The position numbers were made by a program, and so were the translations under genes. Shown here in pieces: positions 10,083-25,000 of a stretch of DNA of 64,000 nt; the first letter of the stretch is position 1; each line of letters starts with the position of its first letter. The notes below the pieces were generated by a model. It was not told where the DNA came from and searched no databases. It worked only from the letters and a program-made list of their open reading frames with translations. This DNA is from Climacteris rufus. Its lineage: Eukaryota; Chordata; Aves; Passeriformes; Climacteridae. The DNA is taken from NCBI GenBank assembly GCA_013398175.1, contig VZRZ01004297.1, forward strand, positions 240,051 through 304,050, read 5' to 3'.

Positions 10083-13000
10083 CTGTGGAATGAGAAATGT
10101 GCAAAAGAAACAAGAAAATGAGGTAACCAAGGAAAAGAAAATATAAAACCATATAAAGAGATGAGACTTGAAATCATGAAGAAACTTAGAATGATGAAGT
10201 CTGACACAAAGTGGCATGAACTGAAAGAGAAATGAATTTTGCTGCTAGAGTAATGAGGTTAAAGCAGTCACATGCTATGGACACAAGTGATACCCCTCCT
10301 ACACAGCAGTATTTCACTGAATTCAAACCACTTGTACAGTTCCTAGAAGATGGATGTGCAATTCCATACCCCATATGCAGCATCAGTCTGGTATGGTTAC
10401 AGCATTTATGCAGACCGGCCCAGACGGTCCAGCTTATTGTCCTATATGTGTAAGTGTGAACACTTCAGATACAGAAAGAAAGTTAAAAATACTGGCTAGT
10501 TTTTCTTCTTGTTATTGTTGGATGAGAGTCGCTGCCGCGGCACTGATGTGAGAGCACGACGAACCGTTCGGCGTCTAAGGACTTCAAAGAGTTTGGAAAA
10601 CACCTAAAACACGAATTCAGCTGTTAGGAAAAAGGGCTCTCACAACACAGCAGAAAGTCAATCAAGTTCAGGAAAAAAAAAAAAAACAAATCAACAAAAA
10701 AAAACCTGATTGCCAGTAACTTCTCACCTTCCTGGGATTCCTCTGAAGCAAGGAGGGAAAAGAAAGGCAGAGATTCAGACAAATCAATAGCAAGAACGTG
10801 GTACTTAATCAGAGTGACTCAGACAGGACCTGCAGTGCTTTGCATATTACTGCTGATGTGCAGCTCAACAGCAACACTGTGAGGCCTTTTGGAGACCACC
10901 TTCCTCCAGCCCACTTGTGGCAAGCTCCTTCCAGCATCAGCCAAGTTTTCCCCCTTCCAGGGAAGGTAGCAGGCAAATCAAGCCTTATGTGCTCAGGGTA
11001 TCCCGCAGCAGCAGCTACAGTAGTACTGGAGAGCCTCAATTTTAATCATTTTAATTTAGTTAGCAGTGTTAACTCAAGATTTAGGTTTTGATTTATTTAC
11101 TGATGCTCATTTCCCTCCTCTTTTTAAAAACCCGCTTTTTCTGCTGCAGTGTAACTCGTAACCTGACAGGGAACCTCAGCAGGTTGCTCAGACAGGTCTA
11201 GCGTGCCGCTGCCTAGGATGAGCCTTGAACACAGGAATGTCTCAGCTGCAGAAACAAGGATCTATGCAGAAGGCTCCCATTAGTTAATTGCTCATGCCTC
11301 AGAGGACACACTTTAATGTCATCCCAGATAAGCTCAGTGTGCCCTTTATTTCTAGTAACAACAGCAGCAAAGTGTTTCCCTTCTGCTGGCACTGGACATG
11401 GCTCGTTGGAATGCTCCAAAAGCAACTGGTCAGGAATTCTCTACATTGGCCTTACTGGCACAGCTGTGTCAACTGAATTCAGGCAGCAAAATCTCCATGC
11501 AGAGTTTTCTCTCCCAGTCCTTACACTCAAATCTTTTCTTTCAGGAACCTGTCTGCTGAGTATTCCTTGCCAACAGCAGTTGCACCCACTGAAGCTGTCA
11601 CAGACAGCACAAGTCTCCCTGATGGCCAAAACCTGCTGTGCACCCTCTTGCAGCAGCTGCTGCAGGGCATCACCAGTCAGTGCTCTCCAAGCATCACACC
11701 AGGAGAGGAGGGCAGTGCTTCCCCTGTCCCGTGTCTTGCACCATCTGAGGTATTTTATCCACCACATCTACAGAACAAATTTATCTATAGACATAGCTTT
11801 GAAAACAGAATTCCTTGTCCTGGAAAACGAAATATTTTTGAAGAGTCCCTCCACTCTTTACCATTGAAGCACCTAGTAAGTAACCTTCTGCACCTTGAGT
11901 AACACTTTCTTGATATCCTGAGCTTGTTCAACACAAACTCTGTGTGCAGCATCTCTTCCTGAAGAGAGCAGTCACACTTCTGGGCAGATTGTCCCTTTGG
12001 CAGCACTAGCATTCTCTGTTAGGTCTAGACCAGCTTTTCACTCTCAGCACTGAGCAGAAACTGAGTGATCTGTGTGCTCAAGCAAGCAAGAGTTTGCAAT
12101 GAAAGCAGATACCAACCTGTTCCCATATAGCTTCGGCGATCTGATCAATGGCTGTTCCAACTTCTCTGAATTCCCCAGAGTACTTAACGTATGCCCAAGT
12201 ACAAAACGATATAAGAGCCATCCCCAGCACGAGATTACACAGGGCAGCTATGGAGTTCATGCCAAGGAACCCAGTCAGTCCTGAGATTATGTACATGGCA
12301 AACATGACCGCAAATAGAGTGGCAGGGGTACGAGCAGCATAAAAGATGTTTTTGCCATCGTTGTGCTTCACAAAGTTTGCATAGATCTCGTCGATTTCCA
12401 CCTCCAGCTGCTCCTGGTAGCGGCGGCAGAACTCCTCCCCTCCCATCTTCTTCACGGAGCGGAAGTGCCGGACGGCCGCCTCCCGGAAATCCTGGTGCTT
12501 CCGCTCCAGGTCCGACGGGGCAATGTAAGGCTTGTCTCCCCCACACACCTGTGGGAGCCAGCAGAGAGCGGGGGTCACGCCCTGAGCCCGTGCTGCTGCA
12601 CACACAGCTCCTGCTCCCTGCTGCCCTCCTGCGGCTCCCTGGGCTCGGAGCTCCAGCCCCGCCTGGGGAAGAGGCCGAAGGGGCTTTGGATCCTGTCCCA
12701 CCCCACACACCCCCACAGGACTGAACTCACACTTGCACTGCTCTCTTCAGAGGAAAACAGCCACGTGCACATCCCTGCCTTTCCCCACATCCAGCAAAAC
12801 TCCCTGGGAAACGGCTACTAGTCTCATCCTCCAAAACAGTTCTTTCACATTGCCCAAAGCGTGCTGAACAGCAGGAGCTACTGAGGGGCCAAGGGGCCAC
12901 CACACAAATAGCTGCCACTGTCTTCTCACACTCTGTGACACTGCACCTGCTGTTCCTTACGTGTCAGGTCATTAGGAGGACAGCATTCTGGTTATGCACA

Positions 13001-16000
13001 CTCAGCAAAGGAGGGCTTTGCTTCATGAGGACAACTCAGAAGCCGCAGCAAGAACTATCTTTACGTAATCGAGTTTTAAATCCAAAGAGTTCCCACTTCT
13101 GTTCTTAAAAATAGAAGTTTCAGAGTTGTGTCAGATTAAGAACATCATGAGAGACATCTGGACAAAAAAACTGTTCCATAATTCGTGCGTATCTCTACAG
13201 TGATATAAAAATATACAGTACTGGAGAACATTACTATGGAAACAAAGTCTGTTTAAAAGAACAACTGTTTCTGTTTATTCCTTGCTCCAAGTTAGAAACC
13301 TTACAACTACAGTATCTCAACCACCACTGAAGATTCAAGTTTGGAAGGCAGACTTGACACTTATTATAAACACCACATTTACTATTTCAAGACATTTTCC
13401 AAAATGGAAACAGGGGAGTCCCTTTAAACAAGCAGAACATTCTCCAAACAGCCTGCTAACAAACTGAACTGGCTTGTCTGCCACTAGCATTAGCTCTTAC
13501 TCTGATTTCAAAATGGAAAGCTACTTCAGCAATTAAGACCACAATTAGCCTAATTAATGGGGAGCCACGTTTGTAGCATGTTCTCACACCTACTGGTCTC
13601 TTTCTGGTTGTATAGTTTCACAATAAGCATAGTCCTGTTAAGCTTTACAAGACAGGTAATGGTTTTCAGAATTCCTTATGATAAAAACCTTGCATACCAC
13701 TACACTGAAGGGTGAAATCCATCCAGTCATTCAGCTGAGAATGATATAAAATCACTCTCTTCAAGAGAAGAAGCAAGTAGGAAATTACATAGGTTTTTCA
13801 AAGTAATTCTTGTTTTTCAAGCATTTTTAGATTTTAGAATCACTTTAATCCCTGCATTTTACAGCTACTGAATGGCCATAATTCAGAAATACCAGACTAT
13901 AAAACTAGAATTCCAGCACTCTGCAACCCTGGCACAACAAATGTCTGCTCACCTGTTTGTGCATTTCACGTCAGAGGATTTTAAGATGCCTGTCAAGAGC
14001 CCTAGAGGGAGCTAACAGGTGATGTGTCCTGCAAACACACCCATTCCCACACCTCCAGACACCTAAGCTCAGAGAAGAGGGCAGAAAACAAAGCTGCTTT
14101 CCCCCCTAGAAGTGCTCACAGACAGAACACAACATGGGAACTGCAGGCCTGCATTTGCATGTAGGTGTTTAGGAAAGGTTGTGCCATCATACCTGCTCCA
14201 TGCCTTTGCTGTACAAGTCTTTTGCTCCTGCCACAGCAGCAAGATTGTTTGCCTCAGCTGTTGCCTAGAAAACATGGAGCATCCTGTATCATCACAGCAT
14301 TCCCAGGTTACACACAGCATTACACTCCCAACACCCACCCATAACCTCCAGAGCTTCTGATGGCCAGGGAAAGGGCACACAAAAGTAAGTGAAGTTTAGC
14401 AATATGCATTAAAACATATTGCTGCCTAGGAGAACATTTTCTTCAGCTTTCTAGTACAGCTGCCAGCAAACCTCAGTTTGCTTGTACAGCCTTTTCATCA
14501 TGAGCAATCTCTTCTGAATGCTCTATTGTTAACAGGCACATAAAGATCACTAAACTATTATACTACCTGGGAGGAAAGAAGGAAGCTTTATTATACAACT
14601 ATTTCTGCATTATATATGTACAGTTTTCTGTACAGCTCAACTGTAATTGCCAATTTTGTTAGAATTTACGACTCATTTTCAACCTGTGTCATGTCAGGGA
14701 CAATTATTTGTAGTTAAAGCTGCCAGGTGTCATTTTCTGTATCTCCCAGGCAAACAGCAAGTCACAGGAAACTCATGCTTAGAAAGTCAAGCAGCTAAAA
14801 AACCCAACCAACCAGACAGACCCCTGCTCATTTGGTTGATTTCATTTCACTTGGTTGATGGAATTGAGGGAAAAGTACCCAAGTATCACAGTTCAGGTGG
14901 ATTTCAAAGTACACAGATCCTCCAAGAATTACAGCTGGGTGGGGAAGCTTCAGGCCCACAGCAGTCATGACCTCCAATGGCAAAGAACTTACAAAGTACA
15001 CATCATCTAATCAGGTTATTTGAAAGAAAAATGAAATACCTGCAGCATAGATTTCGGATGAGGTAGCTCCTCTCCTTGATAGATTTTGATGTAAGCCTAA
15101 ATGGGAGAAAAAAACCATTTGGGATTAAGGAGAATGAGAAATCAGGGATAACACAAAGACAGAGCTCAGATTATTCCTTCATAATAATGCTAAATATTAC
15201 ATGATGCAGATTTCTTCATACAGTTCTGACAATTTTGTCCCCCTTCACCTTCCTGTGCCCAAGGCTGGGGCCCAGCACGGCAGCAGAGCATCCTGAGGAC
15301 ACATCACCACTGTCCCAAGAAGTGACAGGCCTGGCAGCAGGTTTCTGCTCCCTCAAACGACATAAGGTCTGTGCTAAACAGATGTTCACCCATAACAAAG
15401 GGGTGGACATGTCTCTCTCACACAGCCTTTCTGGCAAGAGGTCTGCCCAAACTCACCCCAGTGCTGGGAGAACCAGCACTTCCATTCCCCACACGCCTTC
15501 ATCTACTGAAGCGTAGGAGGAAAAGAAACCAGACCAAGGCACTTCATGCAGACAGTGCTGAGCTGTCAAAATACTTCCAGAAGCTGAGCAGACAGCCCAT
15601 CCTCTGTGCCCCACCCCACCTATCCTCAGGTGTCCTTTCTTTCCCCAGGGGTTCAGAGAGAACACACACTTCAGTTCTTCTCCAGCCCTCAAGCTGGCCC
15701 ATGGCACAGCTCCTGGGACAGGCGAGTGGGGCACAGGAGGCAGGAGCAGCCATGCCAGTGCTTGGACAAGCTGTGTGAGTTACACCAACAAGGCCACTCA
15801 GCCCCTTGGGGGGTCTATCTCCACTCTTCTTCACACCATTGCTGCTTTCCTCCCTGGTTTGTCTACAAGACTCTGGCCTGAGGATTTTTTGGTCTAAAGG
15901 AGGAGAGAACAAGGTTATCAGGGTCCCTATGTACTCAATGCTCTAGGTTGTAGAGCAACCTACAAAAACATATAGAGTTATACAGGACTCTGTTCTCTTG

Positions 16001-19000
16001 AGACCCTCCTTGCTTCTGCAGCTATTTCCTCCAAGTGAAAGCCCTAAAGTTTCCAACTGAGGCCTCACAATCTCAGCTTGACATGCACAGTCCCCAGGGA
16101 GCAGTCCTCTTTAGTTACATAAGCATGGCATTGCTGCATCACCCCACAGGACTGCTCAGACTGCATATGGGATGTGGATATGGCAGCTTTTCGACAGAGG
16201 TTTTACCCTCCATTTTTAGGATGCAGTCTTTTCTGAACTGCTGCTGAACATGCACTCCCTGCACTGCACCTGAGAAGAAATTGGAGCAAAAAGCAGCATG
16301 CAACCATGTAAACAGAGAGACTGAACCTCTGAGCTCCAATGCTGATTTTATGCTTGTCAGAATGGCCATGCCTTCTGCAGTCCACATCACATCTTTCCTT
16401 TTAAAAAGTTACTTCATTTTACAAGTGAGGTTAAATGCATTCTGGTCTCAGGTTTCTTCATTGCATAGTTGGTTTCTTACAACTGTTCTACCTTCAAAAC
16501 ACGCATGCCCAAAAGCAGCAACGCAAAATTCCTGTTTTTAGGAGACAGTGGTATCATTCTTACCAATTCTTACTCTTTAAGTCATTCCAATTGAAAAAAA
16601 AAAAGGCTACACACACCAGACCCATCGCTGGTGATGCAGAGATTATGTTATCACATTTCTGCTGGTGTCACCAAGATACCAAAAAAGCTCAAGAGTAACA
16701 GCTGTGAGTATCACACATAAATATTTCAGAGCATAGTGATGCTACACATCCAAGTGTTTAGAAAGCACCTTCCTTGCATGTTAAAAATCCAGAGGGGAGT
16801 ATCTGAAATTTTCACTGTATACCCAGCAGTTTAAGAGCTGTTTTTCTATCTGTATAAGCTACATGAGACCTACTTCCATTAAAAAAAATGCAACTAGGAT
16901 TTCAAAGCAGGAAAAAAAAAATCTAATTCTAATTGAGATATTTCAGCCTATTTACAGAGATAAACACCAACCCACAAATTTTGCTAATAGTGGCTTGCTA
17001 AGAGCTGTACTGTTAGGAAGCAATGTGCCAGTTCTGGAAGTCAGAGTAATGAAATGAAAATAAAAGTGAGCTGATCAGCGAGTGTCAGCCTAGATATCTT
17101 ATCTTCTCTGGGAACAACACGGCCTAAAATTAGAATACTGTCTTTTAGGCAATTAACAGAAATAATTAGTATGAGTTTGCTTACCTTGAAGTATTCTACA
17201 AGATCTCTACAGGTCACCTTGGATCCACTAATCTCTTTTTCTACCAAGTTTTCCGGGGCAAGCAGTAACGGTACCAAATTCCGCAGTTCATTCTTAAAAT
17301 CCTCATCTATATCTAGTAAAATTCAATCAATTTCAGGAGAAAAGAGGTTAGTTTTCAATCTTGTATTTCCTAAAGGAACACTGATAGCCCATGATCCTTC
17401 AAAATCCACAGTGTCACAACTCTGAACTGCATTTTTAAGGTATTTAAAGGCTTACATACATAATGTAGCTCTAGTAAATTCTACCTACTCTTAATCTACC
17501 AATCCTAACTCCAGACTGGGAGAACAAGGATCCACTGTCCTTTGAACATCTGAAGTGCATTTTTTCCCCAATTACACCAACATCTTGCACAAGAACCCCA
17601 CAGGTGTGTGCCCTCAGCACAGCAGGGGTTGCCATCCCACCACTGCACCTCACTTTTACAGCCTTTGCCATTCTGCTACATTCCCTCTGCTGGGGAACAG
17701 GGAACTGGAGGAATCCTGACTGCCTCTCATCCTGCAGGAGCAAAATCATAAGGCTTCTATTTTAGTCATTCTAGAACTGACCTGTGGCTCAGCAAGTTCT
17801 TAGAGAAAAGCCTTTCAAGAAAGTAAAGTCCTTAATTTTGCAAATTCTTCCTCTGGAACCCTTAGTTACCTTTGGAATCTGTATTTAATGACCTTTAAGC
17901 ATGTCTCAAGTTATCAGATTACAATGAACAGCCAGACACAAAGATATCCATTCCCTCTGCCTGCTTAATTCCTCTACCTTTAAACCACTAAAAAAACCAC
18001 ACAATGCACATTCCTAAATTCCACAGTTTCACCTTTTAGCCTTACATTTTTCCAGTCAGGCATTTCAATAGCAAAGCACTGCAGTGCTTAACTTCCATCA
18101 TAAAAGAAAACAAACTCAGTTATCTGAAATCAAAAAACACAAAATGAAAAGCTTCCTACCATTCAATCTCCCATCAAAATTTGGATTTGTTGCAACTTTA
18201 AGACCAGGGTGGGGCAACAGGAAACACCCAAGATTACTGAAACAGGAGTGAATATGCTTCCTTACATTCTGTAGCTCTTCATGTTGGTTTTGCTTTACCT
18301 GAAGGGAAAAAAAAGGCAGTAAGAACTGCTACCAGTTTTCCAGTACTGCAATTACAAATAAATATCACCTTAAAAGCAGTAAGAGCACAAAAGTGTGTTT
18401 AAACTTTTATTCCTGAACCTAATAATGTCAAATTTGCACAGGAGTGGAAACACCACAGATGTGCTTTATCAGCACAAGAAGCCAGCTCATGGTGCATCAC
18501 TGCCTTGACAGCAAGCTGTCACTTAAGTTAGAAATTCAAGTCTTAACTTACCTGCAATCTTTTCTCTAGGAACTTTTTTCCTCCTTCCAAGCCATAGGCA
18601 TGTTCATAAGGGTAACTCCAATCTCTAATTAAGAACATTAGTGTCTGTAACAGGAAGAACATCAGCAGTGAATGGCTTGCATCATTCCTAAGGTGACAAA
18701 CTCTATCACGTATGTAATTACTTTAAGTATTTGGCTGCTCTAAACCTAAGTAGATTAAAGATTACAACTAAGGATATTATATAAGTTTTTTGGTGTATTT
18801 GGCTGCTCTAAGTGCAGTTGCCTTGTAGTCCTGTGGTGCAAGTGTTTGCTTGTTTAAAAAGCCAACCAAACAAAAAACCCACCACCAAACAGGACCTTTT
18901 CTCAGAACCACGTACCACCAGGAAAGACCAACCACCTCTCACAGGAATGAATAAGAAGGCACAAAATTTTTCTCCTTAACACCTGCACATCGTTTGACAT

Positions 19001-22000
19001 TTTGATTCCTTTTATGCCTTATAAGCACACAGCTATAATTGCCCAAAATGTGATCCTCTTCAGCATTTCTCCATTGGGTTTTTGCCAAGCAATGTGGCAA
19101 TAGTGAAGGAAAATTAGTCTTGCAAAGAACTGGTTAGCTTCAGCCCAACTAATTTATCTCCATAAATTATCCTGAGCTCATTTTCTACACATTCTAAAAT
19201 CCATTTAACACATAATTACCTGAAACGGCTTTTGGTAAATTTCCTCCATAGCTAGTCTTCCATATTCTGTAAACAACTGAGAGAAAGAAGAATGTAAGGG
19301 CACCACATATAAAACACACCTTTCCACTGTAGAATATTCTATTATGTGACTAAAAAAGAAAAGTATCCAATCTTAAATCCCATTAGAAGTTAAGACTGGC
19401 AAGTAAACCTGAATAATGAGTATACCAATCCTCAGAAAAATTCAGGTAGGAGATGAGATTCCCACTGGCTTCGCAGTGCCATTCCCTACCTGTCAACACA
19501 CTGCAGCTCTAAGTGGGAGGCTTGTGGGCTTTTCTGGCTGCATCTCTCACCAAGCCATCTTCCAACACTTGTTTCCCAGGCTAAGGACATAAGCCTGTCT
19601 AACATTTGCCCCTTACTTCCCACAAAAGGTTTATTCCTGGAAATCCCAAGGAACTTGGCTAGAGCCAATGTATCAGACATTTAAATGCAAGCCAAGTTCA
19701 GCAGCTTCTCAGATCTCTGCTTCAGCCCATGACCTTAACTAATAATTGTTCCTTCCCTCCAGTATAAAGGCAAGTGTCAGCTGTCCTCCTCTCACTGAAC
19801 TGAGCAAGCAAAACCACCCACAAGAACTTGAATTATGGACTGTGCTGGCTGTTCCAGCAGAGGTCAGAACCAGCAGGTGTTGATCCATGATCACAGGTCT
19901 TGGAGGCTGAGATGATGGAAGCACACCAGAACTCTCTAGTACCAGGCAATTGCTGTTCTGCATTAAACTAACTCCTGGAACATCTCAGATAAATGTCATG
20001 GCTCAAAGGACAGTTCCTGTGTTGACCACAAGAGCATCTGAGAATTTACAAGACTAATTTAACACAATTTAACTTCCAAGCCCTTGTCACCCTGAGTAAA
20101 AGCAGCCATGAAGTGGCCAAGCACCCATGTGAATCCGGCTCCTCTGACCCAAACTCTTTACCTCATTCACTTCCCTGCCAAATGAAAAAGGCAGTTGAAG
20201 ACTAACAGCCTTTTAGAATTACATAAATCCACGTTACAACAAAAATTCAGAATTTCCTTCCCTCAGACCTTGCCACAATTTCAATGCATGGGTGTCCCCT
20301 ACCCACTGCTTATATTGATCACCCTTTTCTTCCCTTCCTTCCCTCAAATCTCACCCTCCAGTACAAAGGGAAGAGATTGCTCTATCCAGACTACAGCGAG
20401 GCTGTTAAAGGACCAAAGTCTTTTAACAGGGAGGAGGAAAGCCTGGATTTCAAATAATTATCTCTGGATTTTGTTTGTTTTCAGTGCTTGGTTGGGTTTT
20501 ATCAGGGGGTGGGGGGTATTGGCCCAGTGATACAACCCTGTGAACTGAGAACAGCATCACAAGGCTATGTTTAGTTATTGCTCTTTACTTCCAGCATTGG
20601 CAGCCAGTCTTTTGTAGCACTGAAGACACACAGAACAGTTTTAAGCTGTGACAAGGTCATGGCCTTGGCATTTGGTAATACACAAGCTATTCTCTAAAGC
20701 TGCAGGTTTTAAGTTAAGGAGATCAGGTTCTTGCACCATTCACACGAAGCCACAATTCAGAGGCCTTTGACCACAATGTTCCATCAGAGGATAAAAACCC
20801 CATGGTATAGAGAGGACAAATTTTTCCTGCTTTTATTTCTAAGTGGAAACAAAACTCTGCACAAGTCTCTCAGCTAAAACACCAGAGATGGCTTCTGGGC
20901 AGAAGACTCTTTCTGCCCTGACCCAAGCTCCCACACTCCCTTACAAACTGGTTGTGAAAGACCATCCACTTTCCTGTTTTAGGGAAAAAGGAATTTCCAA
21001 TTTAGGGAAAACCGGAATTTCATCATTAAGTACTTCCAGAAATAATTTTCCTTTCTCACTTTTTCAGGAAATTCAGAACTTGCAATACAGAGAACAGAGT
21101 TTAAAAGACTTAGCCAGATTAGAAGCCTGTACTATTTTACCTCTGCACTGGCACAGGGGAAGCATCACAGAGTTGATGCAAACACAGTTTTTACAGACAG
21201 TACCAGTTTGGGCATCAGGTCAGGCTCAGTGTTTTACATGAAGTAGCAAAAAGCTCCCAAGCCAGTTACATGAGTAGTAACCTCTAGAACAACATCAAGA
21301 TGATCAGTTCAGAAGTAGCTTAATATAAATGCAGCATGCATTTATGTCTTACCTGCAAATGTTGAAGGTCATCTTCCTGAATATTCTGAGACAAGTTGTA
21401 TACCTGCAAGACACAGTCAGAGAATTACAATGTCACAGGAAACCACTCTCTTACATTCACACAGTCTCTTTGACACACCTTAAGTATTTTTGCCCCCTCC
21501 ACAGAAAGTATAACTACTCAAAAGTCAGCAACTAAAAAGGTGTCTCAAGGCATCTCAAACAAAAGTCTCCCCCTTATTCACAAATGATCCACCAGAGCCA
21601 ACATCACAGGACAGAAGTAGTGTTCTACATACTCCTGTTCCTTTTATGTTACAGCATGTCTGAAGAAGGTCACTTATCACCCCTCAAAAACCTGCCTGCT
21701 TTTGGCAATTTTAAGGCACAAGCTCAGAAGTACTTTTGGGTATAGCACAATTGTCAGGAGTTTAATTGACACTTTAACAGAAGAAGCAATTTTAAGCCGA
21801 GCTGATCACAGTGTAATGTCAACCCAAACTGTATCTAAAGTCTTAAAAAAGATTCTGTAACACATCTGTACAGAAGCAGCTGCTACTTTGACATCTTTGG
21901 GGGGGAGGGGATTTCCCAGTTCTGTCAGCAATTCAACTCAGCTTGGCCTTGCATAACCTCGATTCCACTAAGAAACTGAGGCAGTTTACGTACTACACTG

Positions 22001-25000
22001 AAAATAAGGCAAAGCAAGACATTTGAAATCACAGTTGGACGAAGATATGCAGCTGATCTTTCTAAGTGTGGCTAGAGAGATGCTCTAGAGACAGAGGGTT
22101 CCTGTAAATGCCATCATTTACCAGGACAGAGGTCTCACCTGGACAGAGCTCGTCATGGTGCTCAGAGCAAACACCGTTGCACAGTCTTTGATAGTGGATT
22201 GGCTATCAAAGGCACCTTGGGTATCCATGAGTAGTACAGCAACCTGGAGAGTTTGAAAGAACAGCAGCAGTGAACCAAGTTGTGAACACTTTCATACTCC
22301 CCACCACTGGGGCAAGTTCTATTTCAAGCAGAGCAAGTGTCTGTCCCTACACCTTCTGCCTGGGCCTCAGCCAGCTCCCTGCACCCGTGACTACACACAG
22401 GCACAGCTGAGGAAGCAGCAGCCACACAGCCCTGGCATCAGCCTGAAGCCCCTGGCCTTGGCTAGTGACCCTCTCCCACAGAAACAGCCTTCTTTGGCCC
22501 ACTGGGGTGGAGTGCAGGGTAACTGACAGCTCTCATTCACTGCAGTAACTTCAGTCTCACCTGCACATCTAGCACCCTACACCAGAGCTAAGAGTAACAT
22601 GGGTACTTATAGATATATATATAAATCATTATTTTCAGAAGCAAACAAGATCATTGATGCTGACTGACTGCTGGAATGACAAGGACAGAAGTGATATTAA
22701 TAAAAAAAAGTTTATTAGTCCAACTCCCATCTTTGGGATCTATTACAAGTCCCTTCTCTTTCCCCCTGATAAGCAAGAACAAGTGAGTGATTTGTTCCCA
22801 AAGCACAAGCAGATTCTCACAACATAACTGGTTTTTAGCCAGATAAATGATTGGTTAGCTGTGAAACTTAACATTTCCTGCACACCACTAAGCCACTGTT
22901 TTTGAGATCCATGTCCCACAGATTTGGCATCAGATGTTCCCTTTGCAAATTCAAAGGGTATGAAATTTAAATAACCTAGAACTGATGGTTCAGAACATGA
23001 ATAGCTCAAGCTCACCGCCAGTATTATGGAGTGAATATTTAACACTTTGTTTCAGCATAAATACCTCCAACCAAGCTTTGTAGTCAAACTGACTTAAGAG
23101 TTAGAAAAGAGTCAAGTTAGTGCCTCTTTTCCCCACTGTTGGACTTAGTTCTTCTTTGTAGACTACCTGTTAAAATTACATGGGAGGACCAGCTTCCAGT
23201 ACTTACAGCCATGCATTACATTTCACTACAACACAGCTAGAAGCTAGAACATATTCTCACCCTTCAAAGAATAGTGTTTGTTTGTTACAGAGCTGTTTTC
23301 ACCACATTTTGTCTGTAGATGGTATTTAGAGCCATTACAGCTCTACAACACTCACAGGATAACCACCCAGCAGCCTGGGCTGGGCAGACTTTACCAAAAC
23401 AAAGTACTCTCAGAATGGGACTATTGTTGAATTTTTCTGCTGGGCTGTAAGAATAAAATCTCCATCCTTACACTGCTACACAGTTTCCAAATATGTTACA
23501 CAACTACTCAATGCAAAGAGAAGTAACCCATTTTCCAAGAGCCACCCTGAAACCCATGACATTAAAGGTGCACACAGAGGCAAAAATCCCTACATTCACC
23601 TATTTAAGTTTTAGAATCATAAAAATTATTTAGGCTGAAAGGGGCCTCTGAAGATCCTCTTGTTCCCACAGACAGGGATACCTTCCACTACATCAGGTTG
23701 CTCAGAACCCCTCTGAACCTGACCAGCAACACTTCCCAGGAGGGGGCATCCATCTGTTTTATTAAAAAAATCCCCAACAAACAGCAGAAAAACCCCCACC
23801 ACACAACAAACCAAACACATCCAAGGGAGACCTTGAGTAAATCAAGGTAAGTGAAGCACTCACCTTTGTTCCATTAGGTTTATCAATGACAAACACTTCA
23901 CTCCAAATCTGAATGCCAGTGGTTTCCCGCTCACATCCACCTCTCCATGTAAACCCAGTCAATGGCTCAGTGTTTCCACCTATCCAGCAAGGAGAAGTCT
24001 ACAAAACAAAAGGAAAAACTGATGTAAAACCAAGGAGGAGATTTCTTTTCTTTTTTGACATGTTATGTTTTAGCAGAGTTCCACATTGTTATGACATTTC
24101 CCTCAGAGCCAGCTGACAACACTACACAAAATATTAAAACACTGTGCTACCCTGCTGTGTTTCAAGGATCATCCACAAAGTAACCTTCTGCATTTCAGTG
24201 GCTGCACAACTTTTCAGTCACTGAAGAGTAAATGTGCACAGTTTTTGAGCCTCAAGCACTCAGAGCTATTGAGAATAGCTCAGTTTTGTCCACCAATTCC
24301 ACTGAGAACTCATGCTCTTTTCTCACAGTTGAGAAAGCTCAACTCAAACACAATAGCAGATATTTTAACCCAGGACAGCTAAACCTCTGCTAGGCACAAA
24401 ACACCTGATCTCCACTTAATCCTCTCCCTTCCCCCCTCTAACAGCTAGCTCAGCATCTGAGTCCCTGCACTAACACAAGACTCCCAATGCCATCTTGCAG
24501 AAGCCACAAAGAGCAGGCAAGGACTAGAAAATTTACAATCTATACTTGTCAGTTACAGAGAAAGGGTCAGGTTAGGAGTTTGATACATGTCAATCAACCC
24601 ATCCATGTCAAAGTTTCACTGGGACATTCCCCAATTTGTGAGAAGCTAGCAGAGTCAAGTACAGTTGGCAGCTAACATTCCTGGCTGCTGGAATTGTAAT
24701 GAGGTCTTCAAGGACAGGCAACACAGAGCAGTGGCTCACACAAGAATTCAGCCATTATATGAGCACATTTAACCCAGAAATGTAGTTTATGTTCTGGACA
24801 AGTAAGGAGTTTGAGCAGGCACAGTGAAACAGGAAGTTCCACTGTGATAGGTTTCTATACACTGAAATCCTACACAAAAGAAGTGGCAGCCAGACAACAG
24901 TTTAACTGATGAGGGGGCTACAGAAAAGCCTTTCTTTCACAGGCCAGAACACAGCAAGCTGGCAGAACAGAGACAGTTAATGAATTTGCCTTGAACTGTC

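Larger units (their letters stand above)
10083..12116 (-). other. ATL2: ATL2 introns around the alternative terminal exon
   Basis: Apart from the alternative exon at 10496-10603, this interval holds only an A-rich run at 10673-10703 and unremarkable intron sequence. No repeat family was recognised. Confidence 0.6.

Noticed and set aside
12235..12708. Minus-strand ORF of 157 codons over ATL2 exon 12
   Set aside because: It is the wrong-frame shadow of exon 12; the true frame gives the conserved atlastin sequence.
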